Shown: positions 39,471 to 46,369 of the stretch, one piece after another
Position numbering within the stretch: the stretch's first letter is position 1
Layout of the letters: the number at the start of each line of letters is the position of its first letter
NCBI GenBank assembly: GCA_050249955.1
Contig: JBFWPN010000001.1
Location: forward strand, 806,001 to 870,000
Origin: CAVVIG01 sp050249955
GTDB taxonomy: Bacteria > Acidobacteriota > Vicinamibacteria > Vicinamibacterales > CAVVIG01
DNA: 64,000 nucleotides
Direction of reading: 5' to 3'
Notes under the pieces: generated by a model
The model's database searches: none
Told to the model about the DNA's origin: nothing
What the model saw: the letters and a program-made list of their open reading frames with translations, nothing else
Translations under genes and position numbers: made by a program

Positions 39471-39477
39471 GTGCTTG
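39411..39477. repeat. Heptad-type repeat coding for the tails of two convergent genes
   Basis: Inverted arms ctcagaact (39411-39419) and agttctgag (39449-39457), with an inner pair ggaagt/acttcc (39428-39433, 39443-39448). The element supplies the C-termini and stops of both the YheT-like gene (plus) and the DUF72 gene (minus). Confidence 0.75.
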
Positions 39478-40183
39478 CTCCTCCAGCTCGGAGCCGCTCC
39501 ATCAGGAGCTGCGCGAACTCCGGCCCCTTCCCCTCGTCTTCGTGCTTGAAGTAGATGTAGACGTCCTTGCACCCGGCCGCGGCCCCAGCGATCGTGTCTG
39601 CCCACCGCGCGATGTCGTCCGGTGTGTAGCCCTCGTCACGGAGGCGGAAATAGGCATGATCCGCCGTGACGCGGACCGGCGCGGAGAGCTTCTCGCTGTC
39701 CGAGACACAGAGCGCCAGGTTGCGTGCCTGCAGGCGTGCGAAGACCTCGTCATCGAACCAGGACGCATGCCGGAACTCGAAGGCGGCGCAGACCCGTGGC
39801 GGCAGGTCGGCCAGGAACGCGTCGAGAACCTCGAGGTCCTTCTTCATGTTGGGCGGCAGCTGGAACAGCAGCGCCCCGAGCTTCGGGCCAAGTGAGCCGG
39901 CCACGCGGCAGAACCCCTGCACCAGGTCGCCGGTATTCCTGAGTCGGGAGTCGTGGGTGATGCGGCGCGGGGCCTTCAGCGTGATCCGGTAGGGGTCTGG
40001 CGTCTGTCCGGCCCAGCCCGACACCAGCTTCTCGTTCGGCATCCGGTAGAAGGTGTAGTTGATCTCCACCGTCGGGAAGCGGGCCGCGTAATACGGCAGC
40101 ATCCTGGCCGCCGGCAGGTCCTGGGGATAGAAGCTGCCCTTCCACTCGGGGTAGTTGTAGCCGGAGGTGCCGACCCAGATCAT
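39419..40183 (-). CDS. DUF72 domain protein
   Basis: A 254-residue TIM-barrel-like protein of the DUF72 (YecE) family, opening IWVGTSGYNYPEWKGSFYP, then TVEINYTFYRMP, LGALLFQLPPNMKKD, AFEFRHASWF and YIYFKHEDEGKGPEFAQLL. The function is unknown; relatives sit near DNA-repair or transport genes. The C-terminal ~18 residues (ASTQESALRTGSSDLTSDL) are encoded by the heptad repeat at 39411-39477. TACAGT 8 nt upstream of the ATG suggests a near-leaderless transcript, divergent from the SCO1 fusion. Confidence 0.9.
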   Translation of the reverse strand: MIWVGTSGYNYPEWKGSFYPQDLPAARMLPYYAARFPTVEINYTFYRMPNEKLVSGWAGQTPDPYRITLKAPRRITHDSRLRNTGDLVQGFCRVAGSLGPKLGALLFQLPPNMKKDLEVLDAFLADLPPRVCAAFEFRHASWFDDEVFARLQARNLALCVSDSEKLSAPVRVTADHAYFRLRDEGYTPDDIARWADTIAGAAAGCKDVYIYFKHEDEGKGPEFAQLLMERLRAGGASTQESALRTGSSDLTSDL

Positions 40184-40191
40184 CGGGTCCA

Positions 40192-40201
40192 ACTGTAAAC
40201 T
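40192..40201. promoter_or_regulatory. Overlapping bidirectional -10 (TACAGT minus, TAAACT plus)
   Basis: Plus TAAACT (40196-40201) ends 6 nt before the SCO1-fusion ATG. Minus TACAGT (40197-40192) ends 8 nt before the DUF72 ATG. Both transcripts would be leaderless or nearly so; starts are 24 bp apart. Confidence 0.55.
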
Positions 40202-40207
40202 AGGCCC

Positions 40208-41083
40208 ATGCGCACTTTCACCGCTTTCTTCCTCGCACTCGCGCTGCTGGCTCCGGCCTGCGGCGGGGGCGCACCGGCGGACCAGAAGGAGTACACGCTC
40301 CAGGGTCAGGTTCTCTCCGTGCAGGCCGATCGCAAGGAGGCCATCATCCGGCACGAGGAGATTGCCGGCTTCATGGCCGCGATGACGATGACCTATCCGG
40401 TGCAGGATGCGAAGGAATACGAGGGGCTGAAGGCGGGCGACCTCATCTCCGCCACCCTGGTCGTCGAGCCCACCCGGGCCTACCTCCGACAGGTGAAGCG
40501 GGTGGGCGAGGCGCCGCTGGCCGTGGCCGACGGCGGCACCGCCCCGGCGGCCGCCTCAGGATTCGAGCTGATCAAGACCGGCGCCCCGGTTCCGGACCAG
40601 GCCTTCGTGAACCAGGACGGCGAGAGCGTCACGCTGCACTCGCTCCGCGGCGATGCCGTGATCGTGACGTTCATCTACACCAGCTGCCCGATGCCGACGT
40701 TCTGCCCGCTGATGGACCAGAACTTCGCCAAGATGCAGGCGAAGCTCAAGGAGAACGGCAACCTGCTCCGTGCGCACCTGCTCAGTGTCAGCTTCGATCC
40801 GCAGATCGACACGCCGGCCGTGCTGAAGCAGCATGCCACGAAGCTCGGCGCCGACCCGCGGCTGTGGAGCTTCGTGACCGGCGACCGCGACGAGATCGAC
40901 AAGTGGGCGGCAGGGTTCGGCGTGTCCATCTCGCGCGCCACAAACGACCCGCGCGACATCACGCACAACCTGCGGACCGCGCTGATCGATCGCCAGGGCA
41001 ACCTGGTCCAGGTCTACACGGGCAACGAGTGGACGCCGGAACAGGTGCTCGCCGACCTGCGCGTGATGGTGGGTGTCGACTGA
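40208..41083 (+). CDS. CusF-like copper-binding domain fused to SCO1/SenC thioredoxin domain
   Basis: A 291-residue exported protein; its signal peptide ends LLAPACGGG, possibly a lipoprotein. Residues about 30-95 match the CusF/YuaN copper-binding fold (HEEIAGFMAAMTMTYPV, with the conserved His and MTM methionines). Residues about 115-291 are a SCO1/SenC thioredoxin-like domain with the cysteines in TSCPMPTFCPLM and the later His in THNLRTALID. SCO proteins deliver copper to the CuA site of cytochrome oxidase. The fusion of donor and chaperone domains supports copper delivery in the periplasm. The start lies 6 nt after TAAACT. Confidence 0.9.
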   Translation: MRTFTAFFLALALLAPACGGGAPADQKEYTLQGQVLSVQADRKEAIIRHEEIAGFMAAMTMTYPVQDAKEYEGLKAGDLISATLVVEPTRAYLRQVKRVGEAPLAVADGGTAPAAASGFELIKTGAPVPDQAFVNQDGESVTLHSLRGDAVIVTFIYTSCPMPTFCPLMDQNFAKMQAKLKENGNLLRAHLLSVSFDPQIDTPAVLKQHATKLGADPRLWSFVTGDRDEIDKWAAGFGVSISRATNDPRDITHNLRTALIDRQGNLVQVYTGNEWTPEQVLADLRVMVGVD

Positions 41084-41744
41084 GTTCACGCCGCGCGAGC
41101 GGCGTCTCATCGCGCGCCTGAAGACGCCGGCACTCGTCCAGTCGTACCTCAACCGCCTTCCGTACAACTACGAGCGCCACGGCGAGACGCTGCGGGGCTT
41201 CCGCGGCGTGGTGCGGCACGGGCAGGCGCACTGCCTCGAGGCGGCGCTCTTCGCGGCCACCGTCCTCGAGCAGCACGGGTTCCCTCCGCTCGTCATCAGC
41301 TTCGAGTCGGCAGACAAGCTCGATCACGTGATCTACGTCTATCGCGAGCAGGGACGCTGGGGTTCCATCGCCCGTTCGCGCGATCCCGGCCTCAACGGAC
41401 GGCTGCCGGTCTTCCGGAGCGCCCGCGCCCTCGCGGCGAGTTACGTGGACCCGTACGTCGATCACACCGGTCGCGTGCTGGGATTCGCCGTGGTGCACGT
41501 CGCCGAGCAGATGGGCGACTACGACTGGCGCCTCTCGGTGCGCAACGTGTGGAAGGTGGAGCAGATGCTCATCGACTACCCGCACCAGCGGCTCGGGATG
41601 TCGAACGCCCGCTACGGGCGGTTCCTCGCGCGCTACAAGGCGTTCCGTGCCGCGAACGACGACAGGAAGCCGGTGCTGTACTACTCCGGTCGCGATCGGT
41701 GGGCGCCGCTCCCGCGGGACGCGAGCTGGGAGAAGCACTCGTAG
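41073..41744 (+). CDS. Transglutaminase/papain-like fold protein (hypothetical)
   Basis: A 223-residue cytoplasmic protein. HGQAHCLEAALFAATVLEQHGF followed by DHVIYVYREQGRWGSI has the Cys...His spacing of transglutaminase-like or papain-like folds, with a possible acidic third residue at ARSRDP. No family is named with confidence. The rest is rich in aromatic and basic residues (GDYDWRLSVRNVWKVEQML). The GTG start overlaps the SCO1-fusion stop by 11 bp, so it is probably co-translated with it. A peptidase, transglutaminase-like or non-catalytic role are all possible. Confidence 0.7.
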   Translation: MSTEFTPRERRLIARLKTPALVQSYLNRLPYNYERHGETLRGFRGVVRHGQAHCLEAALFAATVLEQHGFPPLVISFESADKLDHVIYVYREQGRWGSIARSRDPGLNGRLPVFRSARALAASYVDPYVDHTGRVLGFAVVHVAEQMGDYDWRLSVRNVWKVEQMLIDYPHQRLGMSNARYGRFLARYKAFRAANDDRKPVLYYSGRDRWAPLPRDASWEKHS

Positions 41745-41794
41745 GCCGCGGCGGCGGTCCCACCAGCAGCCCGCGTGCGGCCATCCGGCGTGGA

Positions 41795-42097
41795 TCAGTC
41801 CAGGTCGAAGTCGCGCGTCGGCTTGGTCACCGGCTCCGTGTGCGCCTGCCGGAGCGCCTCCTCGAATCGGCGGGCGAGTGCGTCGCCGCGGTTCTTCTCG
41901 GCGTCCACCGACTGCTGGAAGATCGACTCCCGCCGCGCCGCTTCCTCCGCAAGGATGCGCTGCGCGTTGCTCAACTCGGGCTTGTTGCCCCGCTCGGGCT
42001 CGCGATGCGAGATGACACGGCCCAGGTTCAGATCGATCACCAGGATCGTGTTGCAGCAGGGACAACTGACTTCGAGCTCGGACTTCAGGCGGGCCAT
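41795..42097 (-). CDS. Small zinc-ribbon-like protein
   Basis: A 100-residue protein. The N-terminal ARLKSELEVSCPCCNTILVIDLNLGRVISH has a CPCC knuckle on a beta-hairpin, as in half zinc ribbons. A charged helical region follows (AQRILAEEAARRESIFQQSVDAEKNRGDAL), probably coiled coil. The function is unknown; such proteins are common hypothetical genes in Acidobacteria. A good AGAGGA site 8 nt upstream fixes the ATG, and a TATGAT -10 at 42151-42146 gives a leader of about 42 nt. Confidence 0.75.
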   Translation of the reverse strand: MARLKSELEVSCPCCNTILVIDLNLGRVISHREPERGNKPELSNAQRILAEEAARRESIFQQSVDAEKNRGDALARRFEEALRQAHTEPVTKPTRDFDLD

Positions 42098-42144
42098 GTG
42101 CGCGTCCTCTGGATGCGGGGCCGCGAGGGCCGCCCCGGCGGCAC

Positions 42145-42151
42145 TATCATA
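42145..42151. promoter_or_regulatory. Palindromic bidirectional -10 (TATCATA/TATGATA)
   Basis: Plus TATCAT (42145-42150) ends 6 nt before the EEP-nuclease GTG (leaderless). Minus TATGAT (42151-42146) would start the zinc-ribbon transcript about 42 nt upstream of its ATG, which has a Shine-Dalgarno sequence. One palindromic box thus pairs a leaderless and a leadered gene. Confidence 0.6.
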
Positions 42152-42156
42152 GCGTA

Positions 42157-42876
42157 GTGACCCACGCCCCCCGGACGACCCTCCGCATCGTCACCTACAA
42201 CATCCACCGCTCGCGGGGCATGGACCGCCGCACGCGGCCGCTGCGGGTGGCGGAGGTGCTGCGCGACATCGACGCCGACGTCGTGGCTCTGCAGGAGGTG
42301 GTCGGTGCCGGCCCGGGCTCCAGCCACATCGAGGAGATCGGGGCCGCCCTCGGCATGGGCTGGGTGATGGCGCAGACGCGGGAACTGCGCGGCCACCAGT
42401 TCGGCAACGTGGTGCTGAGCCGCTTCCCCATCGTGGACCACTGCCAGCATGACCTCTCGTACAAGTCGTGTGAGGAGCGCTGCATGCAACGGGTCGATGT
42501 GGACGTGCACGGCCGTACGCTGCACGTCTACAACGTGCACCTCGGCACGGCGATCCTCGAGCGGCGTCACCAGGCCCAGCGGGTGGCGGCCATCGTCTCG
42601 AACCGGCACCTGACCGGTCCGAAGATCGTGCTGGGCGACTTCAACGAGTGGATGCGTGGACTGACGACGACGCTGCTGAGCAGCCGGCTGAAGAGCGTGG
42701 ACCTGCAGCAGTTCATGAAGCGGCGCCGGCACTATCCTGGGCTGTTCCCGATCCTGCACCTGGACCACATCTACTACGACGGTCCGCTCGAGATCGTCCA
42801 CATCGAGGTGGTCAGGAACCGGCTCTCTCTGGTCGCCTCGGACCACCTGCCGCTGGTGGCCGACGTGCGAATCTAG
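42157..42876 (+). CDS. Endonuclease/exonuclease/phosphatase (EEP) family protein
   Basis: A 239-residue metal-dependent phosphoesterase. The EEP motifs appear in order: IVTYNIHRSRG, VVALQEVVG (metal-binding Glu), GHQFGNVVLSRFPI, VYNVHLGTAI, VLGDFNEWM, LHLDHIYYDG and SDHLPLVADV (catalytic Asp-His). No signal peptide, so it is cytoplasmic. The closest sub-branch by motif is the YbhP/endonuclease-like group; the true substrate could be nucleic acid, phospholipid or sugar phosphate. GTG start, leaderless prediction. Confidence 0.92.
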   Translation: MTHAPRTTLRIVTYNIHRSRGMDRRTRPLRVAEVLRDIDADVVALQEVVGAGPGSSHIEEIGAALGMGWVMAQTRELRGHQFGNVVLSRFPIVDHCQHDLSYKSCEERCMQRVDVDVHGRTLHVYNVHLGTAILERRHQAQRVAAIVSNRHLTGPKIVLGDFNEWMRGLTTTLLSSRLKSVDLQQFMKRRRHYPGLFPILHLDHIYYDGPLEIVHIEVVRNRLSLVASDHLPLVADVRI

Positions 42877-42877
42877 G

Positions 42878-42920
42878 GATTGCAGCTTTCAGAGTGGCGA
42901 TTGCAGATTGGCGACTGCCG
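42878..42920. repeat. Heptad-type repeat (gattgcag units)
   Basis: gattgcag occurs at 42878-42885 and 42899-42906, 21 bp (three heptads) apart, with related agattgg and cgactgcc units after it. It fills the gap between the convergent EEP and desaturase genes. Confidence 0.65.
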
Positions 42921-42924
42921 CCCG

Positions 42925-43824
42925 TCAGGTGTCTGACTCTTCGGCGAGTTCCAGCCCGATCGGCCCCGGGTCTTCGACGACGCTGACGCGCGGCTGGTGG
43001 CGGCGGCGCGCCTTCACGGCACGCGCCTCGGCGTAGATGCGCTCGGGGACCGGCTGCACGTCCCACGCAATCCCCAACGCCTGCATGGCCCGGATGACGT
43101 ACCAGGTCGGATCGAACTCCCACCAGTAGAACCCGTTGCGCGCGGCGCGCTGGTAGCGGTGGTGGTTGTTGTGCCATCCCTCGCCCACGGCGAAGAACGC
43201 GGTGAGCGGGTTGTTGCGCGACTCGTCGATCGTGTCGAAGCGCCGCGAGCCGAACAGGTGGTTCACCGTGTTGATGGCGAACGTGGCGTGGGCCAGCGTG
43301 ACCGTCGGGAGGCAGAACCCCCAGACCAGCCACGGGAATCCGCCGGCGGCGAAGAGCCCCACCGCGAGCAGCAGCGGCGGGATGAAGAAGTACGTGTCGA
43401 GGAACCTGATCTCCGGGAACCTCGAGAAATCGCGGACCACCGGGTTGGTCTGTTCGAGCCGGTCGTTCTTCGTGTCGTTGAGGAACCACCCGATGTGCGC
43501 GTAGTAGATGCCGCTCACCATCGGGCTGTGCGGATCCCCCTCGCGGTCGGCGTACTTGTGGTGGTTCACGTGATGACCGGCCCACCACAGCGGCCCTTTC
43601 TGCATCGCGGCGGTGCCGACGAGCGCCCAGAAGAACTGGGCGGCGCGATGCATCTTGAAGGCGCGGTGCGCGAAGTAGCGGTGGAACGCGAGCGTCAGGC
43701 CGATGGCGCGGAGGAAATGCGAGACGGCCCAGAGCGCAACGAGACCGGCCGACACGGGAACGAAGAAGACAAGAAGCGCCGATGCCTGGACCAGCCAGAA
43801 CATCGCCTGCGTGAGGATCTTCAT
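42925..43824 (-). CDS. Acyl-CoA/fatty acid desaturase (delta-9 type)
   Basis: A 299-residue membrane di-iron desaturase that introduces a cis double bond into fatty acyl chains, adjusting membrane fluidity. All three histidine boxes are present: HRYFAH (48-53), HHVNHH (84-89) and HNNHH near 218-222. Hydrophobic helices flank them (LVQASALLVFFVPVSAGLVALW; LLLAVGLFAAGGFPWLVWGF). The C-terminal tail is charged. It lies 33 bp downstream of a small hypothetical gene on the same strand and may be transcribed from its promoter; no own Shine-Dalgarno or -10 is clear. Confidence 0.94.
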   Translation of the reverse strand: MKILTQAMFWLVQASALLVFFVPVSAGLVALWAVSHFLRAIGLTLAFHRYFAHRAFKMHRAAQFFWALVGTAAMQKGPLWWAGHHVNHHKYADREGDPHSPMVSGIYYAHIGWFLNDTKNDRLEQTNPVVRDFSRFPEIRFLDTYFFIPPLLLAVGLFAAGGFPWLVWGFCLPTVTLAHATFAINTVNHLFGSRRFDTIDESRNNPLTAFFAVGEGWHNNHHRYQRAARNGFYWWEFDPTWYVIRAMQALGIAWDVQPVPERIYAEARAVKARRRHQPRVSVVEDPGPIGLELAEESDT

Positions 43825-43857
43825 CGGGGCGTCAGGAGTGGAGAAACGGACCGGGCG

Positions 43858-44082
43858 TCAGCCCTCTTCCTCGTACTCCTCTTCCTCGGGGGGACCGAGG
43901 CGGGTCGAGGGCCGGAGGGCTTCGCGGTAGTCGTAGAGCGGGAGGTCGCGCACGTGCAGGGGCAGCGTGCAGCCGGGTGACTTCAGGTCGACGACCACCG
44001 TCACAGGGCTGCCTTCCACGCCTTCGCGAAACGCGACGCGGCAACCACAGGCCAGCCGAGCGTGCGTGAACCCCTTCAACAT
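43858..44082 (-). CDS. Small hypothetical protein with acidic tail
   Basis: A 74-residue protein starting MLKGFTHARLACGCRVAFREG (CxC) and ending in a run of glutamates (GPPEEEEYEEEG). No family is recognised; the CGC motif with another Cys (SPGC) could bind metal. It precedes the desaturase gene. A TATGAT box (44097-44092) ends 9 nt before the ATG, so the mRNA leader would be only 2-3 nt. Confidence 0.7.
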   Translation of the reverse strand: MLKGFTHARLACGCRVAFREGVEGSPVTVVVDLKSPGCTLPLHVRDLPLYDYREALRPSTRLGPPEEEEYEEEG

Positions 44083-44160
44083 CCCGGGTTCATCATAGCA
44101 GTACGAGGAGACGCGGGCCGGGGAATCGCCAACCCACCAGCTTGCGGCACGGCATGCGGA

Positions 44161-44742
44161 TCAGAGGAGCGACTGGATCTCCTTCTCGAACACATCCTTG
44201 CTGGTGAGGCCGGTGTGCGTCGCGCAGATCTTGCCGTCGCGCGAAATCATCACGCTGACCGGGATTCCGAGGATGGGGCCGTACGCATCCTGCACATCGT
44301 CATGGCCGAGCCCCTGGAGGACGGGATAGTTCATCCCCATCTCCTTCACGTAGGGCGCGAGTTTGTCGACCGGATCGTCCACGGAGACGCCCACCACCTG
44401 GAACCCCTGCGAGCCGTACTTCTGCTGGAACTCGATGAAGTGCGGAATCTCCACCTTGCAGGGGCCGCACCAGGTGGCCCAGAAGTCGAGCAGGATCACC
44501 TTGCCCTTGAAGCTCTGGAGCGACACGTCCTTGCCGTCCACGTCCTTCATCGTGAAGTCCAGGTTGGCCGGCCTGGCGTCCGCAGGGCAGCTGAGCGTGG
44601 GCTCGTCGTTGCCGCGCGTGTCGACCACCGGCTGCGCCACCATCTCGGGATGGTTGTCGGTCAACCAGGGCATCTGCGTCGTGATGGTCAGCGCGGCGAG
44701 CGCGATGACGCCGACAGTGGCGATGGCCCAACGGATACGCAT
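44161..44742 (-). CDS. TlpA/ResA-type thiol-disulfide oxidoreductase
   Basis: A 193-residue membrane-anchored thioredoxin-fold protein. An N-terminal helix (WAIATVGVIALAALTI) is followed by a periplasmic domain with FWATWCGPCKVEIPHF (Cys92, Cys95) and the cis-Pro segment GPILGIPVSVMI. It should reduce or oxidise periplasmic thiols, for example in cytochrome c maturation. GAGGT 7 nt before the ATG at 44742 fixes the start. It is the last gene of the sigma/anti-sigma operon, which suggests an envelope redox stress response. Confidence 0.92.
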   Translation of the reverse strand: MRIRWAIATVGVIALAALTITTQMPWLTDNHPEMVAQPVVDTRGNDEPTLSCPADARPANLDFTMKDVDGKDVSLQSFKGKVILLDFWATWCGPCKVEIPHFIEFQQKYGSQGFQVVGVSVDDPVDKLAPYVKEMGMNYPVLQGLGHDDVQDAYGPILGIPVSVMISRDGKICATHTGLTSKDVFEKEIQSLL

Positions 44743-44760
44743 GTCACACACCTCGAGTGG

Positions 44761-45567
44761 TCATCTGATGGTCGTGCGGACGAGCGACACCATGCGATCG
44801 AGCTCCTGCGCCGACTCACGCGCAACGAGCACGAAGGTGCGATCGCCCTCGGCCCAGATCCGGGCGTGGTGCCCGAACACCGACACGACCTGTTCCTCCC
44901 GGGTTTCCCGCGGGAGCATGAAGAGCGACACCGGCTGTCCCCGGTGCATGTACATGATGTGTGCAACCTTGCCCTCGCCGTAGAGGCACGGGCGCGACCC
45001 GACGAGGGACACATCCTCATGGTCCGACGTGTCGGGCAGGTGCACGTCCCAGTCGAACCACGACTGCATGGAGGCCTGGACCGCCGACGGCGTATTCGCC
45101 GTGCTGAGCAGGTGATTCAGCCTGAAGCACTTCTCGTGGTCGAGGGCGAGTTCGGCGGCCAGCACGCGCGACGAGCTGCGGGTGGCCTGGTAGAGGAAGG
45201 CGGTGCCGACGGCGAGGATGAGCGTGGCGGCCACTGCGTACGGGGCCAGCTTCGCACGCCAGGTGCGGGCGGCCGCGAGGAGCGGAACCCGCGGGGTTTC
45301 CCCGGCTGCGGGGAACGGGACCACGGTCCGGCTGGAGGAGCTGGCCAGGCCCGAACAGCGCCGCTTGAGGTCGTCCGGGGCGTGGGCCGCGGTCAGGTCG
45401 GCCCGCCTGGCCTGCAGCAGCGAACGGATCGCCCGCTCAGCCGCCACCTTGGCACGACAGGGAGGACAGGCCGTGAGGTGCTGGGCCACCACCACCTCAT
45501 CGCCGTGCGGCAGGTCGCCGTCCACGAATGGCGTCACGAGAGGATCGATGCGCGAACACTCAGGCAT
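44761..45567 (-). CDS. Zinc-finger anti-sigma factor
   Basis: A 268-residue membrane anti-sigma protein. The N-terminal cytoplasmic zf-HC2 domain has the HxxxCxxC motif HLTACPPC (zinc anti-sigma class). A single membrane helix follows near 128-146 (APYAVAATLILAVGTAFLY). The periplasmic domain contains further Cys/His (EKCFRLNH; SRPCLYGEGKVAHIMYMHRG) that could sense metal or redox state. It overlaps the sigma gene by 8 bp, as expected for a cognate pair. Confidence 0.9.
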   Translation of the reverse strand: MPECSRIDPLVTPFVDGDLPHGDEVVVAQHLTACPPCRAKVAAERAIRSLLQARRADLTAAHAPDDLKRRCSGLASSSSRTVVPFPAAGETPRVPLLAAARTWRAKLAPYAVAATLILAVGTAFLYQATRSSSRVLAAELALDHEKCFRLNHLLSTANTPSAVQASMQSWFDWDVHLPDTSDHEDVSLVGSRPCLYGEGKVAHIMYMHRGQPVSLFMLPRETREEQVVSVFGHHARIWAEGDRTFVLVARESAQELDRMVSLVRTTIR

Positions 45568-46144
45568 TGACAGGTCTCAAGTGTTGTAGACGGCCGAACA
45601 GCATACGACGTCCCCGCGAAATGCGCGACATGACGGTACCAGCCGGGATGCCGAGCATCTGTGCGATTTCGGCATACGAAAACTCTTCCACATCTCGAAG
45701 CCAGACCGCCTCACGGAAGGCGTCCGGCAGCTCGTCGACAGCCGCCTGCAGATCGGGCGTCAGGGTGTTCCGGATCAGCAAGGTTTCCGGGTCCTCGGCC
45801 CCGGCCGAGAGCCCGGGGCGCGGCGCATCCGCCGCCTGGTCGACCACGTCGCTGTCGACCGTCACGGCGTCGCGCGAGCGATCACGCGCCCGGTTCCTGG
45901 CGGTGTTGTGCAGGATGGTGAACAGCCAGGCGCGGAGATTGGTGCCCGGCTCGAAGCTGTCCGCCGCCCTGAAGGCCTTCAGATACGTGTCCTGCACGAG
46001 ATCATCCGCATCGGCCGGCACCCGCGTCAGCCGCAGGGCAGTCCGGTAGAGACTGTCGACATATTCGAGGGCGTCGGCCTCGAACGACGCCCGGGCGTCC
46101 GAGTCCGCGCCGGGCGATGCTCTTCTGGCCGGTCCCATGCGCAT
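45560..46144 (-). CDS. ECF-type RNA polymerase sigma factor
   Basis: A 194-residue extracytoplasmic-function sigma-70 factor. Region 2 is EYVDSLYRTALRLTRVPADADDLVQDTYLKAFRA with NLRAWLFTILHN. Region 4 is LPDAFREAVWLRDVEEFSYAEIAQMLGIPAGTVMSRISRGR. It should direct polymerase to stress promoters when released by the anti-sigma partner encoded next. Two in-frame ATGs (46144, 46138) are possible; an AGGTG site favours the first. A candidate autoregulatory promoter lies at 46165-46193. Confidence 0.94.
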   Translation of the reverse strand: MRMGPARRASPGADSDARASFEADALEYVDSLYRTALRLTRVPADADDLVQDTYLKAFRAADSFEPGTNLRAWLFTILHNTARNRARDRSRDAVTVDSDVVDQAADAPRPGLSAGAEDPETLLIRNTLTPDLQAAVDELPDAFREAVWLRDVEEFSYAEIAQMLGIPAGTVMSRISRGRRMLFGRLQHLRPVNA

Positions 46145-46164
46145 GACACCTGCGCGTCTGGGGC

Positions 46165-46193
46165 GTTAACCCCGGAGCGCGGAGATTTATTCC
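46165..46193 (-). promoter_or_regulatory. Candidate ECF-sigma autoregulatory promoter
   Basis: Minus strand GGAATA (46193-46188) and GTTAAC (46170-46165) are 17 bp apart, resembling the GGAAC...GTT layout of ECF promoters. It lies 21 nt upstream of the sigma-factor ATG. Confidence 0.35.
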
Positions 46194-46321
46194 TAATGGT
46201 AGTGCGGGCCGCCCCGGGATGTCGCCTGCAGGGGTCGGCGGTGAGGCGAGCGGAGGACAACCGGCGTCAAAAACCCCAGTTCAGCCGGGACCGGCGTTTG
46301 CAGGTCCGCGAAACGTCACAG

Positions 46322-46327
46322 TAAGAT
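46322..46327 (+). promoter_or_regulatory. -10 box TAAGAT for the protease-barrel gene
   Basis: TAAGAT with a TTGCAG -35-like element 18 bp upstream (46298-46303). Predicted leader about 36 nt with GAGG before the ATG at 46370. Confidence 0.45.
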
Positions 46328-46369
46328 TCTGCGCAGCTTCTGTACTGCACCCCTTCGAGGTACCTGCTT

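Noticed and set aside
41745..41794. Terminator between the convergent genes at 41744 and 41795
   Set aside because: Only a 6-bp stem (ggccgc/gcggcc) with a long loop and no T-run; too weak to annotate.
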